DNA of 13,828 nucleotides from Deltaproteobacteria bacterium (GTDB lineage Bacteria; Desulfobacterota; Desulfobulbia; Desulfobulbales; VMSU01): assembly GCA_024274995.1 (NCBI GenBank), contig JAJSAA010000198.1, positions 1 through 13,828 on the forward strand. Reading direction: 5' to 3'. The position numbers and the translations under genes are program-made. Positions 5,791 through 13,269 of the stretch are shown here, piece by piece. How positions within the stretch are numbered: the stretch's first letter is position 1; every line of letters begins with the position of its first letter. A model generated the notes under the pieces. The model was not told the DNA's origin and made no database searches. It saw nothing but the letters and a program-made list of their open reading frames with translations.

Positions 5791-6632
5791 AAATCGGTAC
5801 CGGGCCGGAGGTGGAGCTTTGGTCTCTGGTACTCCTGGCCTTGGATATTGACCATCGTCTGCGCCACGCTGAAACGGCATGGGAGGTCTGGTGCCCGGAA
5901 TCAAAGGTACTGGCGGCGGAGTATGAATTGGCGGCCTTTGAGGCTGAGAATACCGCCTGGCCGCCGCCGGAAATATATTCTCCGGCGCTTAAAACTGGCC
6001 CTTTGCCTGTTTTAAGCGCCGCCGCTCTATCTGTTTTTTACGCCTTCACCGGCCCCTGGGGTGGTGCCTTGAGCCGGGCCGGGGATGTGAATCGACAGGC
6101 CATTCTTGAACATGGTGAGTGGTGGCGGTTAGTGACTGGCCTGACCCTGCACGCTGACTTTAATCATCTCCTTGGTAATGTAATCATTGGGGCTCTGGTT
6201 ATGTATTATCTGGCCCAGGAAACCGGGGGTGGCGCGGCCTGTCTGTTGGCGGTGGTTGTCGGGGCTGCGGCTAATCTATGCAATACCCTGCTGCAGGCCG
6301 ATTATTACCAGTCTCTGGGGTTTTCCACCTCGGTTTTCGCGATGATCGGGGCCATGGCAGGTCTGCGGATAACTAATTGGGATCGAGGGCTGAAGGCCGC
6401 CCTGGGGCCTCTCGGGGCTGGTCTCGCTCTGCTTGCCATGCTGGGCATGGGCGGCAGGCACACGGATGTTGGTGCCCATGCCTGGGGGTTGGCACTTGGT
6501 GTCCCGGCTGGTATACTATGCCGGGCCGTTAGAAACCGGCCGCTGGCTCCCTCCCGGATTGGCTGGCAGAGCCTGTGGGGTTTGATTGCTCTGCTCATTG
6601 TGACAGGAGCCTGGTATCTGGCCTGGCCGTAA
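5766..6632 (+). CDS. Rhomboid-family intramembrane serine protease
   Basis: A 288-residue rhomboid protein. The ATG at 5766 is preferred over GTG at 5748 because AGGA (5754-5757) sits 8 nt before it; either start overlaps the end of the previous gene. Residues 1-75 form a soluble acidic N-terminal region, followed by about seven hydrophobic helices. The rhomboid signature is present: HADFNHLLGN (129-138; the H134-N138 pair), the serine loop GFSTSVFAMIG with catalytic S187, and GAHAWGLALG with catalytic H238. The serine motif reads GFST, not the common GxSG, so the fourth glycine is missing. It should cleave transmembrane substrates within the inner membrane. Co-translation with the HGSNAT-like and CutA-TPR genes is clear, but a functional link is not. 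Confidence 0.88.
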   Translation: MAESWRQIKIGTGPEVELWSLVLLALDIDHRLRHAETAWEVWCPESKVLAAEYELAAFEAENTAWPPPEIYSPALKTGPLPVLSAAALSVFYAFTGPWGGALSRAGDVNRQAILEHGEWWRLVTGLTLHADFNHLLGNVIIGALVMYYLAQETGGGAACLLAVVVGAAANLCNTLLQADYYQSLGFSTSVFAMIGAMAGLRITNWDRGLKAALGPLGAGLALLAMLGMGGRHTDVGAHAWGLALGVPAGILCRAVRNRPLAPSRIGWQSLWGLIALLIVTGAWYLAWP

Positions 6633-6659
6633 GATTTTAGCGGCAGACTCATAAACAAG

Positions 6660-6688
6660 TTGAAAATATAGCTTAAACATGTGATATT
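6660..6688 (+). promoter_or_regulatory. Possible promoter upstream of hflK
   Basis: TTGAAA (6660-6665) and GATATT (6683-6688) lie 17 nt apart in an A+T-rich stretch just after the rhomboid stop codon. Each hexamer is a partial match to sigma-70 consensus. About 210 nt of leader would separate the start from hflK. Within it, GGGTAA (6735-6740) and TTACCC (6749-6754) can form a small hairpin. Confidence 0.35.
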
Positions 6689-6902
6689 GCGCTTACGTGT
6701 TATTAGTGCCGTTCCCAGCCAACTGGTCATGGGGGGGTAATTATGGTTTTACCCTGCGAAATAATGACCTGCAGGTTGGCTTGTGTGAGGCCTGCCAGTT
6801 AACCGCCAAGCCGCAATCTTTGTCTTTTCGATATATTAACATTAATGGTACCCTGCAGCCCTCGCTGACTAATTACGAACAGGTTGAAAAAGGAAATTTA
6901 TA

Positions 6903-8027
6903 ATGGATAATCAGCAACCACAATGGGGCCGCAAACGGCCGTCTTCGCCGGAGGATCTTCTCGCCGCTCTTTTAAAGAAGATTAAAGACAGCTTTGAGGG
7001 TGGTCATAATCGGGGCAATAAACCACCTGATGGCACTAATAGTGGCTCGGGCTCCAGCGGCGGCAAGGGTTTAGGCTTTGGGGTTGGTAAAATATTGTTG
7101 GTGGTGGGCCTGCTTATCCTCTTTAATCTGGTTTCTTCCTCCTTTTATACGATCAGTCCGGGTGAGAAGGGGGTGATTCTTCGTCTCGGTAAATATTATA
7201 AAACTACTGATTCCGGTTTGAATTTTAAAATTCCCCTTATTGACGATCTCTATAAGGTGGATGTGAAGACGATTCGTAAGCAGGAATTTGGTTTCCGCAC
7301 CCGGCTGCCAGGGCAGAAAACTATCTTTGAGAAGCGTGGTTATCAAACTGAGTCCCTGATGCTTACCGGGGACAAAAATGTTATTGATATGTCTTGGATC
7401 GTCCAGTACAAGGTGCGGGATCCGGTTCGATTTCTTTTTAAAGTCCGTAATGTCCCCCAGGCGGTGCGGGATGTCTCGGAACGGGCCATCCGGCGGGTAG
7501 TGGGTAATCAGGATTTCGATTATGCTCTCACCAATCGGGAGATCATCGAATCGTCAACGGCCATAGAGCTGCAAAAGATTATGGACTATTACCAGAGCGG
7601 AGTTAAGATTGTCACCGTTAAGCTCCAGGATGTGAATCCGCCTAATGCAGTCAAACCGGCCTTTAATGAGGTCAATGAGGCAGATCAGGATATGAAACGC
7701 CTCGTTAATGAGGCCGAGGCGACCTATAACAAGGTTATTCCCCGAGCTAAGGGTGAGGCTAAAAAAATAGTAGAAGAGGCTAAGGGGTACGCTGTTCAGC
7801 GCGTCAATCTGGCCAGGGGTGAGGCGGTTCGCTTTACGGACATTTTGAAACAATACAAATTGGCCCGCCAGGTTACCAGGCGGCGGATGTATCTGGAGAC
7901 CATGCAGAATATTCTGCCCAAGGTCGGGGCAATATATGTGCTTGATAAAGATCAACGATCCCTTTTACCCTTTATGAATATAGGGCGCAGCGCTTTGGCT
8001 TCCGGACTTCGGGCCGGAGGTAAATAA
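6903..8027 (+). CDS. hflK: FtsH protease modulator HflK
   Basis: A 374-residue SPFH/band-7 membrane protein matching HflK, which with HflC forms a large ring complex around the FtsH protease and restrains its activity. Residues 1-57 are a hydrophilic Gly/Ser/Pro-rich tail (NSGSGSSGGKG). Residues about 60-80 are the single transmembrane helix. The SPFH domain begins at YTISPGEKGVILRLGKY, and a long charged coiled coil follows (NEADQDMKRLVNEAEATYNK and beyond, Ala/Glu/Lys-rich). Length and domain order are normal. AAGGA at 6890-6894 lies 8 nt before the ATG. hflC follows after 45 nt with its own ribosome binding site, giving the usual hflK-hflC order. Confidence 0.95.
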   Translation: MDNQQPQWGRKRPSSPEDLLAALLKKIKDSFEGGHNRGNKPPDGTNSGSGSSGGKGLGFGVGKILLVVGLLILFNLVSSSFYTISPGEKGVILRLGKYYKTTDSGLNFKIPLIDDLYKVDVKTIRKQEFGFRTRLPGQKTIFEKRGYQTESLMLTGDKNVIDMSWIVQYKVRDPVRFLFKVRNVPQAVRDVSERAIRRVVGNQDFDYALTNREIIESSTAIELQKIMDYYQSGVKIVTVKLQDVNPPNAVKPAFNEVNEADQDMKRLVNEAEATYNKVIPRAKGEAKKIVEEAKGYAVQRVNLARGEAVRFTDILKQYKLARQVTRRRMYLETMQNILPKVGAIYVLDKDQRSLLPFMNIGRSALASGLRAGGK

Positions 8028-8072
8028 TTATGACGTTAGAAAATATAGTATGTAACCCGGAGGAATTCAGCG

Positions 8073-9008
8073 GTGAATAAGATTATAAGAACAGTTTTGA
8101 TTATTGTTGTCCTGGGGCTGATTGTCACGGCCTGGGACGGCTTTTTTATTCTGCCTGAAGGACGTCAGGCGGTGGTAACCCAGTTTGGCGCGCCGGTGGG
8201 GCAGCCAGTAGTTAAAGCCGGTCTACATTTTAAGGCTCCCTTTATTCAGGATGTCCAGTATTTTGATAAGCGGCTGCTGATCTGGGACGGTGATCCCAAT
8301 CAGATTCCCACCAAGGACAAGACCTTTGTTTATGTGGATGTCTCAGCCCGCTGGCGGATATCAAACGCCTTGACTTTTTTGCAGGCGGTGAATAACGAGA
8401 GCCGGGCCCAGGGTGTTTTAGATGATATTATCGGCTCTACGGTGCGGGATCTGGTCAATAAACACGACCTGGTGGAGATTATCAGAAGCTCGGACTGGAA
8501 TCCCAAAGATCATCTCGGCCAGGATGGCAAGGCTGGCCCCAAAATTATTATGGGGCGTGATGGTATGGAGAAACGCATTCGGGATATTGTCTCCAAGGCC
8601 ACCCCCAAGTATGGCATTGATGTTGTGGATGTCATGTTTAAACGGGTCAATTATATTGAATCGGTACGGAAGAAGGTCTATGAACGGATGATCTCGGAAC
8701 GTAAGAGAATCGCGGCGAACAAACGCTCTCTTGGCGAAGGCCAGAAGGCTGAAATTCTGGGCCGGGTAGGACGGGAGTTAAAGACTATAACCTCGGCTGC
8801 TACCGAGACGGCTGAAGAGATTAAAGGGAAGGCTGATGCCGCGGCGGTTACTATTTATGCTGCGGCCTATAACCGTGATCCGGAGTTTTACGCCTTTAGC
8901 AAAACGCTGCAAAGTTATGAACAGACTATGGGAAAGAATACCAGCCTGGTGATTTCTTCTGATTCGCCATTTTTTAAATATATGCAGGACATGAAAATCA
9001 CCAAGTGA
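8073..9008 (+). CDS. hflC: FtsH protease modulator HflC
   Basis: A 311-residue partner of HflK. An N-terminal membrane anchor (residues about 5-25) is followed by the SPFH domain starting with LPEGRQAVVTQFGAPVG. Next come KTFVYVDVSARWRI and the family-typical stretch VDVMFKRVNYIESVRKKVYE, then an Ala/Glu-rich helix region. The start codon is GTG at 8073, supported by GGAGGA at 8059-8064 with 8-nt spacing. A strong intrinsic terminator 15 nt after the stop closes the operon. A loop around residues 145-165 (GQDGKAGPKIIMGRDG) looks longer than I would expect for E. coli HflC, but I could not align it. Confidence 0.95.
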   Translation: MNKIIRTVLIIVVLGLIVTAWDGFFILPEGRQAVVTQFGAPVGQPVVKAGLHFKAPFIQDVQYFDKRLLIWDGDPNQIPTKDKTFVYVDVSARWRISNALTFLQAVNNESRAQGVLDDIIGSTVRDLVNKHDLVEIIRSSDWNPKDHLGQDGKAGPKIIMGRDGMEKRIRDIVSKATPKYGIDVVDVMFKRVNYIESVRKKVYERMISERKRIAANKRSLGEGQKAEILGRVGRELKTITSAATETAEEIKGKADAAAVTIYAAAYNRDPEFYAFSKTLQSYEQTMGKNTSLVISSDSPFFKYMQDMKITK

Positions 9009-9022
9009 TTGAGCGCCGCATT

Positions 9023-9066
9023 TCAGCAGGTTGAATTGTATTACAGTTCAACCTGCTGAGTTTTTT
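9023..9066 (+). terminator. Strong intrinsic terminator after hflC
   Basis: The sequence 9023-9035 pairs without mismatch with 9047-9059 (13 bp, outer part TCAGCAGG/CCTGCTGA) across an 11-nt loop, followed by G and six T residues (9061-9066). It lies between convergent genes. The left flank does not provide a T-run on the minus strand, so it should work mainly for hflKC. Confidence 0.9.
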
Positions 9067-9081
9067 GTATTTTTGTCAGGG

Positions 9082-9726
9082 TTAGCCTAAGGTGAGACTC
9101 TGCTCTGTGGCGTTGAAAGGCAGACGGCCTTTATCATTTAATTTTTCTTTGAAGAGCCGCAGGTGGGCCTCATTGGTGAGCTGGTCGCGGTCGGTTTCCT
9201 GAAAGCGGCAATGACATTTTGTGAGCTGCCCCCCGCACCAGGGGCAGATCTCCACCGGGCAGCCTAAGCGGTGCAGCTCGCCATGGTTGGTTGAGCATAT
9301 CGGGCAGCGTTTGAGATCCATGTGAGCCGGGATGTAAAAAGGGAGTTCTTTTAAATTCTTGAATTTTTCGATTGATTCTTCGTGACTGAGACTAAAAAAG
9401 TCCAGCACATCCTTGTCCCATATTCCCTCATTGAGGGGGCCTAAGAATTCAGCCCCCTCGGTGGTGGCAAAGTAGCAGAAAATATTATTAGTGGTTCCGG
9501 CGGCCAGTAGAAAGCCACCTTCTTTGTCGGCCAGGAGTTTAAGAAATTTGATGGCATCGTTTTTGGCTTCTGGTAAAAAACTGTAAAATTCATGGAAGAC
9601 ATTTAACGAGATGCGGTCGTTTTGATGACGCTCCACCAATTCGCGGGCCGCAGTAATATCTTCATCATTAACTGCGTATTCCATGAGCAGCAGGATTGCC
9701 TGTTTTGTGTCGGTTAGATTGGTCAT
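9082..9726 (-). CDS. Conserved hypothetical protein with C-terminal zinc ribbon
   Basis: I do not recognise the whole 214-residue protein. Residues 1-135 are a soluble, mostly helical region rich in Leu, Phe and acidic residues. Residues 141-173 form a Cys/His cluster: C141-PI-C144, H148, H152, C156, then C161-PW-C164-GGQLTK-C171-H-C173. The run HRLGCPVEICPWCGGQLTKC resembles a treble-clef/ribbon motif seen in several uncharacterised bacterial proteins, and it could bind one or two zinc ions. There is no signal peptide or membrane segment. The gene lies 41 nt downstream of thiE on the same strand and is probably co-transcribed. It faces hflC tail to tail. No good Shine-Dalgarno precedes the ATG. 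Function unknown. Confidence 0.8.
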   Translation of the reverse strand: MTNLTDTKQAILLLMEYAVNDEDITAARELVERHQNDRISLNVFHEFYSFLPEAKNDAIKFLKLLADKEGGFLLAAGTTNNIFCYFATTEGAEFLGPLNEGIWDKDVLDFFSLSHEESIEKFKNLKELPFYIPAHMDLKRCPICSTNHGELHRLGCPVEICPWCGGQLTKCHCRFQETDRDQLTNEAHLRLFKEKLNDKGRLPFNATEQSLTLG

Positions 9727-9767
9727 TTATTGGTCTTGGCTGAATACTGAATAGTTATAGCTGCGGT

Positions 9768-10430
9768 TCATCTCTGTTCTAACGCCCGGCGCCATTTTCT
9801 GGTGTCAGCGGCGATATCATCGGCCATGGTGAGGGCGGTTACCACGGCAATTCGTTGCGCCCCCAAGGCCTTAAGCTCTGTGATATGTTTAAATTTTATG
9901 CCGCCCATAATCGTAAAGGGTAGGGGGGAGAGAGCGGAAAAATCAGGGACAGCCTTGGGCCCGAGAAAGGTGCTGAGCCCCTCCTTGGTGCTGGTGGGAA
10001 ATATGGGGCCGATATTGAAATATGAAGCCCCGCGCTTGTGGGCGGATGCCGTCTGTTCCCTGGTGTTGGCGGAGACCCCGATGATTAACTCCGGCGCCAG
10101 GCGGCGGGCCTCGGCGACCGGCAGATCTGAGTTGCCAAGATGTATGCCGTCGGCCGCCACGGCCAGGGCTATATCCAGCCGGTTGTTAATGATGAGCAAG
10201 GCCCCGGCCTCGATGGTTTTTTCCCTGAATATTCTGGCCTTGTCGTAGAGACGGCGGTCATCTGTTTCCTTGTCGCGGAGCTGGACGATGCGGGCTCCGC
10301 CGGTTAGAACCGCCTCTAACCATTCAAAATCAGAACGTCCCCTGCTCAGCCTCTCGCAGGAAACAGGGTAGATGCTCACCTCTGTTTTAAATTTTTTTAT
10401 CCTGTCATTCAGGGTAGTTGGATGGGACAT
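9768..10430 (-). CDS. thiE: Thiamine-phosphate synthase ThiE
   Basis: A 220-residue TIM-barrel enzyme that joins HMP pyrophosphate and HET phosphate (thiazole) to give thiamine phosphate. Typical blocks are present in order: VQLRDKE (49-55), INNRLDIAL (81-89), ADGIHLGNSDLP (93-104), IGVSANT (117-123), FNIGPIFPTSTKEG (138-151) and FTIMGGI (172-178). Pyrophosphate-binding residues in QLRDK and TSTK, and the metal-site Asp residues, appear kept. The N-terminus is about 15 residues longer than many ThiE proteins, and the ATG at 10430 has no clear ribosome binding site, so the true start is somewhat uncertain. I see no TPP riboswitch in the 257 nt upstream, and no other thiamine gene is in view. 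Confidence 0.92.
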   Translation of the reverse strand: MSHPTTLNDRIKKFKTEVSIYPVSCERLSRGRSDFEWLEAVLTGGARIVQLRDKETDDRRLYDKARIFREKTIEAGALLIINNRLDIALAVAADGIHLGNSDLPVAEARRLAPELIIGVSANTREQTASAHKRGASYFNIGPIFPTSTKEGLSTFLGPKAVPDFSALSPLPFTIMGGIKFKHITELKALGAQRIAVVTALTMADDIAADTRKWRRALEQR

Positions 10431-10688
10431 TGAAAAAAAGTGATTTGTATAGTAAGCTTGTGGGTTTGCCTAAGTGCAATTGAGGTAATTATTTAGGTAT
10501 AACTGTAAATTGCCCTAAACGCCGAGCTGTAACTGTTTAGCTGCATCAGGAGTCAGCGCTTTTCTGAGCGGTAATTTTATCCAAGTTCTTTCCCGCCAAA
10601 AACAAATTTAATGTTTAACTGATTGCCGGGAGTATCGCAAGTGGAGAGTTGTTTCTTTTGAATTTGAATGAAAAACCCAAGGTGTAAT
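10431..10688. other. Divergent intergenic region between thiE and citrate synthase
   Basis: This 258-nt A+T-rich spacer must hold promoters for both divergent genes, but none is convincing. On the minus strand TTGCAC (about 10474-10479) and TACTAT near 10450 are spaced at 19 nt. On the plus strand TATAAC (10498-10503) lacks a -35. TAACTG occurs three times (10500, 10530, 10616), without enough flanking similarity to call a regulator site. Confidence 0.35.
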
Positions 10689-12020
10689 ATGGATTTAAAA
10701 AAATATGAACTACAGAACGAAAAAGCGGAACTGAAGATTAATGGTCAGGTCTATGAATTTCCGATTCTGGAGGGCAGCAAGGGGGAGCGGGTTATTGATA
10801 TCAGCTCCTTAAGAAAGCGTACCGGCTGTGTTACTCTGGATTATGGTTATATGAATACCGGCTCGTGCGCCAGTGCCATTACCTATCTTGACGGAGAAAA
10901 GGGCATTCTTAATTATCGCGGTTATTCCATTACCGATCTGGCGGATAACTGTCAGTTCGTGGAGGTGGCTTATCTGCTGATTAACGGTTGTCTGCCGACG
11001 ATGGGTGAATTAGGCAATTTTAAAGTTCTGATGAATAAATATTCTCTTATGCACGAGGATATGATTCATTTTTTTGACCGTTTCCCGCCTGATTCCCCGC
11101 CCATGTCTATTCTCTCTTCCATTGTTAACGCTCTGTCGGTGTTTTATCCGGAGATGATTAATAATCCCATGGAGAAGATAGACAAAATGGCGGCCCGTCT
11201 GCTTTCCAAGGTTCGCACTATCGCCGCTTTCTCATATAAAAAATCAATGGGCCAGCCCCTGGTTTATCCTCGGCATGATTATTCTTACTGCGCTAATTTC
11301 CTTAATATGATGTTTGATTCACCGGTGGCTCCCTATGAGGTTGATCCGGTGATAGTTAATGCCTTAGATAAGTTGCTTATTCTGCACGCCGATCATGAGC
11401 AGAACTGTTCTACCTCTACCGTTCGTCTTGTGGGCAGCGCCCATGTGAATCTTTACGCCTCTATTTCCGCCGGGATCAGCGCCCTGTGGGGGCCCCTGCA
11501 CGGCGGGGCCAATCAGGCCGTTATGCAGATGCTTGAACGTATATATCTGGAGGGCGGAAATTTTAAGAAATATATCGAGAAGGCTAAGGATCGTAATGAC
11601 CCTTTCCGGCTGGTGGGCTTTGGGCATCGAGTTTACAAGACCCACGATCCCCGGAGCCGGATCATTAAAAAGGTCTGTGATGAGGTGTTGACCACCTTGA
11701 ACTGCCATGATCCTTTGCTTGATATTGCCAAGGAAATTGAAGAGGTTGCCCTGCATGACGACTATTTTCTTGAGCGCAATCTTTATCCCAATGTGGATTT
11801 TTACAGCGGTATAATTTACAAGGCCATTGGTATACCCGATGATATGTTTACCGTGATGTTCGCCCTGGGACGACTGCCGGGCTGGATAGCCCAATGGAAG
11901 GAGATGTGGGATGACGATAACTGGCGGATAGGCCGGCCGCGCCAGCTTTATGTGGGGCCAGCGAAGCGTCGTTTTATGCCCATTGATAAGCGTACTGTCT
12001 GCGATGAACGTTTTTCGTGA
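10689..12020 (+). CDS. gltA: Citrate synthase, type I (hexameric class)
   Basis: A 443-residue enzyme condensing oxaloacetate and acetyl-CoA to citrate at the entry of the TCA cycle. Catalytic residues correspond to E. coli GltA: H236 in ILHADHEQNCSTSTVR, H271 in GPLHGGANQAV and D370 in NVDFYSG. FGHRVYKTHDPRS carries the substrate-binding Arg/His. The N-terminal small domain (INGQVYEFPILEGSKGERVID) is typical of the long Gram-negative type, which is often NADH-regulated. The start at 10689 is chosen over ATG 10668 because AAGGTG (10679-10684) precedes it and nothing precedes the earlier ATG. The C-terminus (VGPAKRRFMPIDKR) is complete. No obvious terminator follows. Confidence 0.95.
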   Translation: MDLKKYELQNEKAELKINGQVYEFPILEGSKGERVIDISSLRKRTGCVTLDYGYMNTGSCASAITYLDGEKGILNYRGYSITDLADNCQFVEVAYLLINGCLPTMGELGNFKVLMNKYSLMHEDMIHFFDRFPPDSPPMSILSSIVNALSVFYPEMINNPMEKIDKMAARLLSKVRTIAAFSYKKSMGQPLVYPRHDYSYCANFLNMMFDSPVAPYEVDPVIVNALDKLLILHADHEQNCSTSTVRLVGSAHVNLYASISAGISALWGPLHGGANQAVMQMLERIYLEGGNFKKYIEKAKDRNDPFRLVGFGHRVYKTHDPRSRIIKKVCDEVLTTLNCHDPLLDIAKEIEEVALHDDYFLERNLYPNVDFYSGIIYKAIGIPDDMFTVMFALGRLPGWIAQWKEMWDDDNWRIGRPRQLYVGPAKRRFMPIDKRTVCDERFS

Positions 12021-12078
12021 CTTGCCCCCAAGAGAGGTAGCTGTGCAGTGAAATGCCCGTAATGAGCAATAAGCGCTG

Positions 12079-12104
12079 AATAGTTCAAAAAAATAGTTCA
12101 AAAA
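12079..12104 (+). repeat. Two tandem copies of a 13-bp A-rich unit
   Basis: AATAGTTCAAAAA occurs twice in direct tandem (12079-12091 and 12092-12104), followed by more A residues. A T9 run lies at 12152-12160. Both are slippage-prone tracts in the 165-nt gap between citrate synthase and the HELAH protein. No hairpin terminator was found here. Confidence 0.7.
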
Positions 12105-12185
12105 AAATTAAAGTTTCAGGGCAGGATGCCGATAGCAAAAATAACGTGGTGTTTTTTTTTGAAATGACGTTGTTCGGAGTTAATC

Positions 12186-13112
12186 ATGAATGTTAATTCC
12201 CTGCTTGCCGGGCTTTCGGTTCCGGCAACTGGTCGGCTTGCAGGCCGTGCCAAGGTAATTCCTCCTGGCCCTTTCTCTTCCGCTGCCGGGCGGAATTCCT
12301 TTATTCGGAGCAGCCCCTCTTCGCCTGTCTCATTCCCGCCGCTCTATACCAGGGCGGCAGCCGCTGGCGGCTTGAAACGGCCGGCTGACCACGGCAGTGA
12401 TCCCCGTCAGTCCACCGGGGCGGCAGGTCAGCAAGCTCCCCCCGATGCCGACAAGGCCAATAATGCCGCCGTCCCCGACCAAGGGGATAGGGATAAAGGG
12501 CTGCATGATACGGCAAAGAATCCTGCCGGGCCGAGGAAGCCCAATGGCACCCCGTTAAGCAGTTCTGAAAAGTTACTGATAGATAAACTGCAGAAGGTAG
12601 ATCAGGAGGTTCATAATCACGAGCTGGCTCATTTGGCGGCGGCGGGTGGTTACGCCAGAAGTGGGGCCTCATATCACTATCAGACCGGCCCGGATGGCCG
12701 TAAATACGCAGTGGGCGGCGAGGTGCAGATAGATACCTCGCCTGGCAAGAGTCCCCAGGAGACAATCTCCAAAATGGAGACGGTACGGCGGGCGGCGCTG
12801 GCCCCGGCTGATCCTTCCGGCCAGGATCAGCTGGTGGCGGCTCAGGCTACTGTTCGTATTGCCAAAGCGGCTCAAGAAATAGTGCGGATTGCCGCTGAAC
12901 GTAATACAAAAGAGAGCGAGGCGGCTGCTGCGGCGCTTAAAGGCGCTCAAGCCGACCAGGGTGATGGTCGGACTCCAATTTTGCAGGCGGCAGGCGCCGC
13001 GCTTGTGACTCCCGATTCTTCTGCTGTTCAGCCTTCAACCTCGCATCGTACCAAACAGGCTATTCGGCAGTATCTTCGTTCCGCCGCCGGTTCCTTTGGC
13101 CGTGTCGTCTGA
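12186..13112 (+). CDS. Putative zinc metalloprotease, SprA-related (HELAH) family
   Basis: A 308-residue protein of the SprA-related family, annotated elsewhere as putative metalloprotease of the CJM1_0395 type. Residues 1-125 are low-complexity Pro/Ala/Gly/Ser-rich and probably disordered, with no signal peptide. The conserved block runs from about 127 to 225: KLQKVDQEVHNHELAHLAAA with the HExxH motif H145-E146-L-A-H149, then YHYQTGPDGRKYAVGGEVQID, and RRAALAPADPSGQDQLVAAQA. The HExxH and the invariant YQTGPDG..YAVGGEV support zinc binding; protease activity has, to my knowledge, not been shown. The tail is Ala-rich and helical. GGAG at 12176-12179 lies 6 nt before the ATG. Neighbouring genes do not suggest a pathway. 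Confidence 0.88.
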   Translation: MNVNSLLAGLSVPATGRLAGRAKVIPPGPFSSAAGRNSFIRSSPSSPVSFPPLYTRAAAAGGLKRPADHGSDPRQSTGAAGQQAPPDADKANNAAVPDQGDRDKGLHDTAKNPAGPRKPNGTPLSSSEKLLIDKLQKVDQEVHNHELAHLAAAGGYARSGASYHYQTGPDGRKYAVGGEVQIDTSPGKSPQETISKMETVRRAALAPADPSGQDQLVAAQATVRIAKAAQEIVRIAAERNTKESEAAAAALKGAQADQGDGRTPILQAAGAALVTPDSSAVQPSTSHRTKQAIRQYLRSAAGSFGRVV

Positions 13113-13208
13113 TTCTTCCCCCTCCTGATCGGCTGAATAGTTACCAGGAAATCACACTCTGGTGGTGTTGGTATTTGTAGACATTATGCTGAGTCATTAC
13201 TAAAGTCC

Positions 13209-13237
13209 TTGACAAAGTTCCGGGCTGAAACCATAAT
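13209..13237 (+). promoter_or_regulatory. Near-consensus sigma-70 promoter of the aminotransferase gene
   Basis: TTGACA (13209-13214) matches the -35 consensus exactly and CATAAT (13232-13237) matches five of six -10 bases, with the ideal 17-nt spacer. Transcription would start near 13244, about 26 nt before the ATG at 13270. This is the best promoter in the window. Confidence 0.8.
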
Positions 13238-13269
13238 CAAGCGGTTAAATTAATCGTTTGAGGAATATT

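Noticed and set aside
6697..6903. 68-codon open frame whose TAA overlaps the hflK ATG
   Set aside because: The start is GTG without Shine-Dalgarno and I recognise no family. The TAATG overlap with hflK keeps it slightly interesting, but it is most likely chance or leader sequence.
10431..10667. TPP riboswitch upstream of thiE
   Set aside because: Neither the CTGAGA box nor the other conserved THI-element segments could be found on the minus strand.
11364..12101. Long minus-strand open frame opposite citrate synthase
   Set aside because: A shadow of the strongly conserved gltA frame, with no recognisable domain or ribosome binding site.
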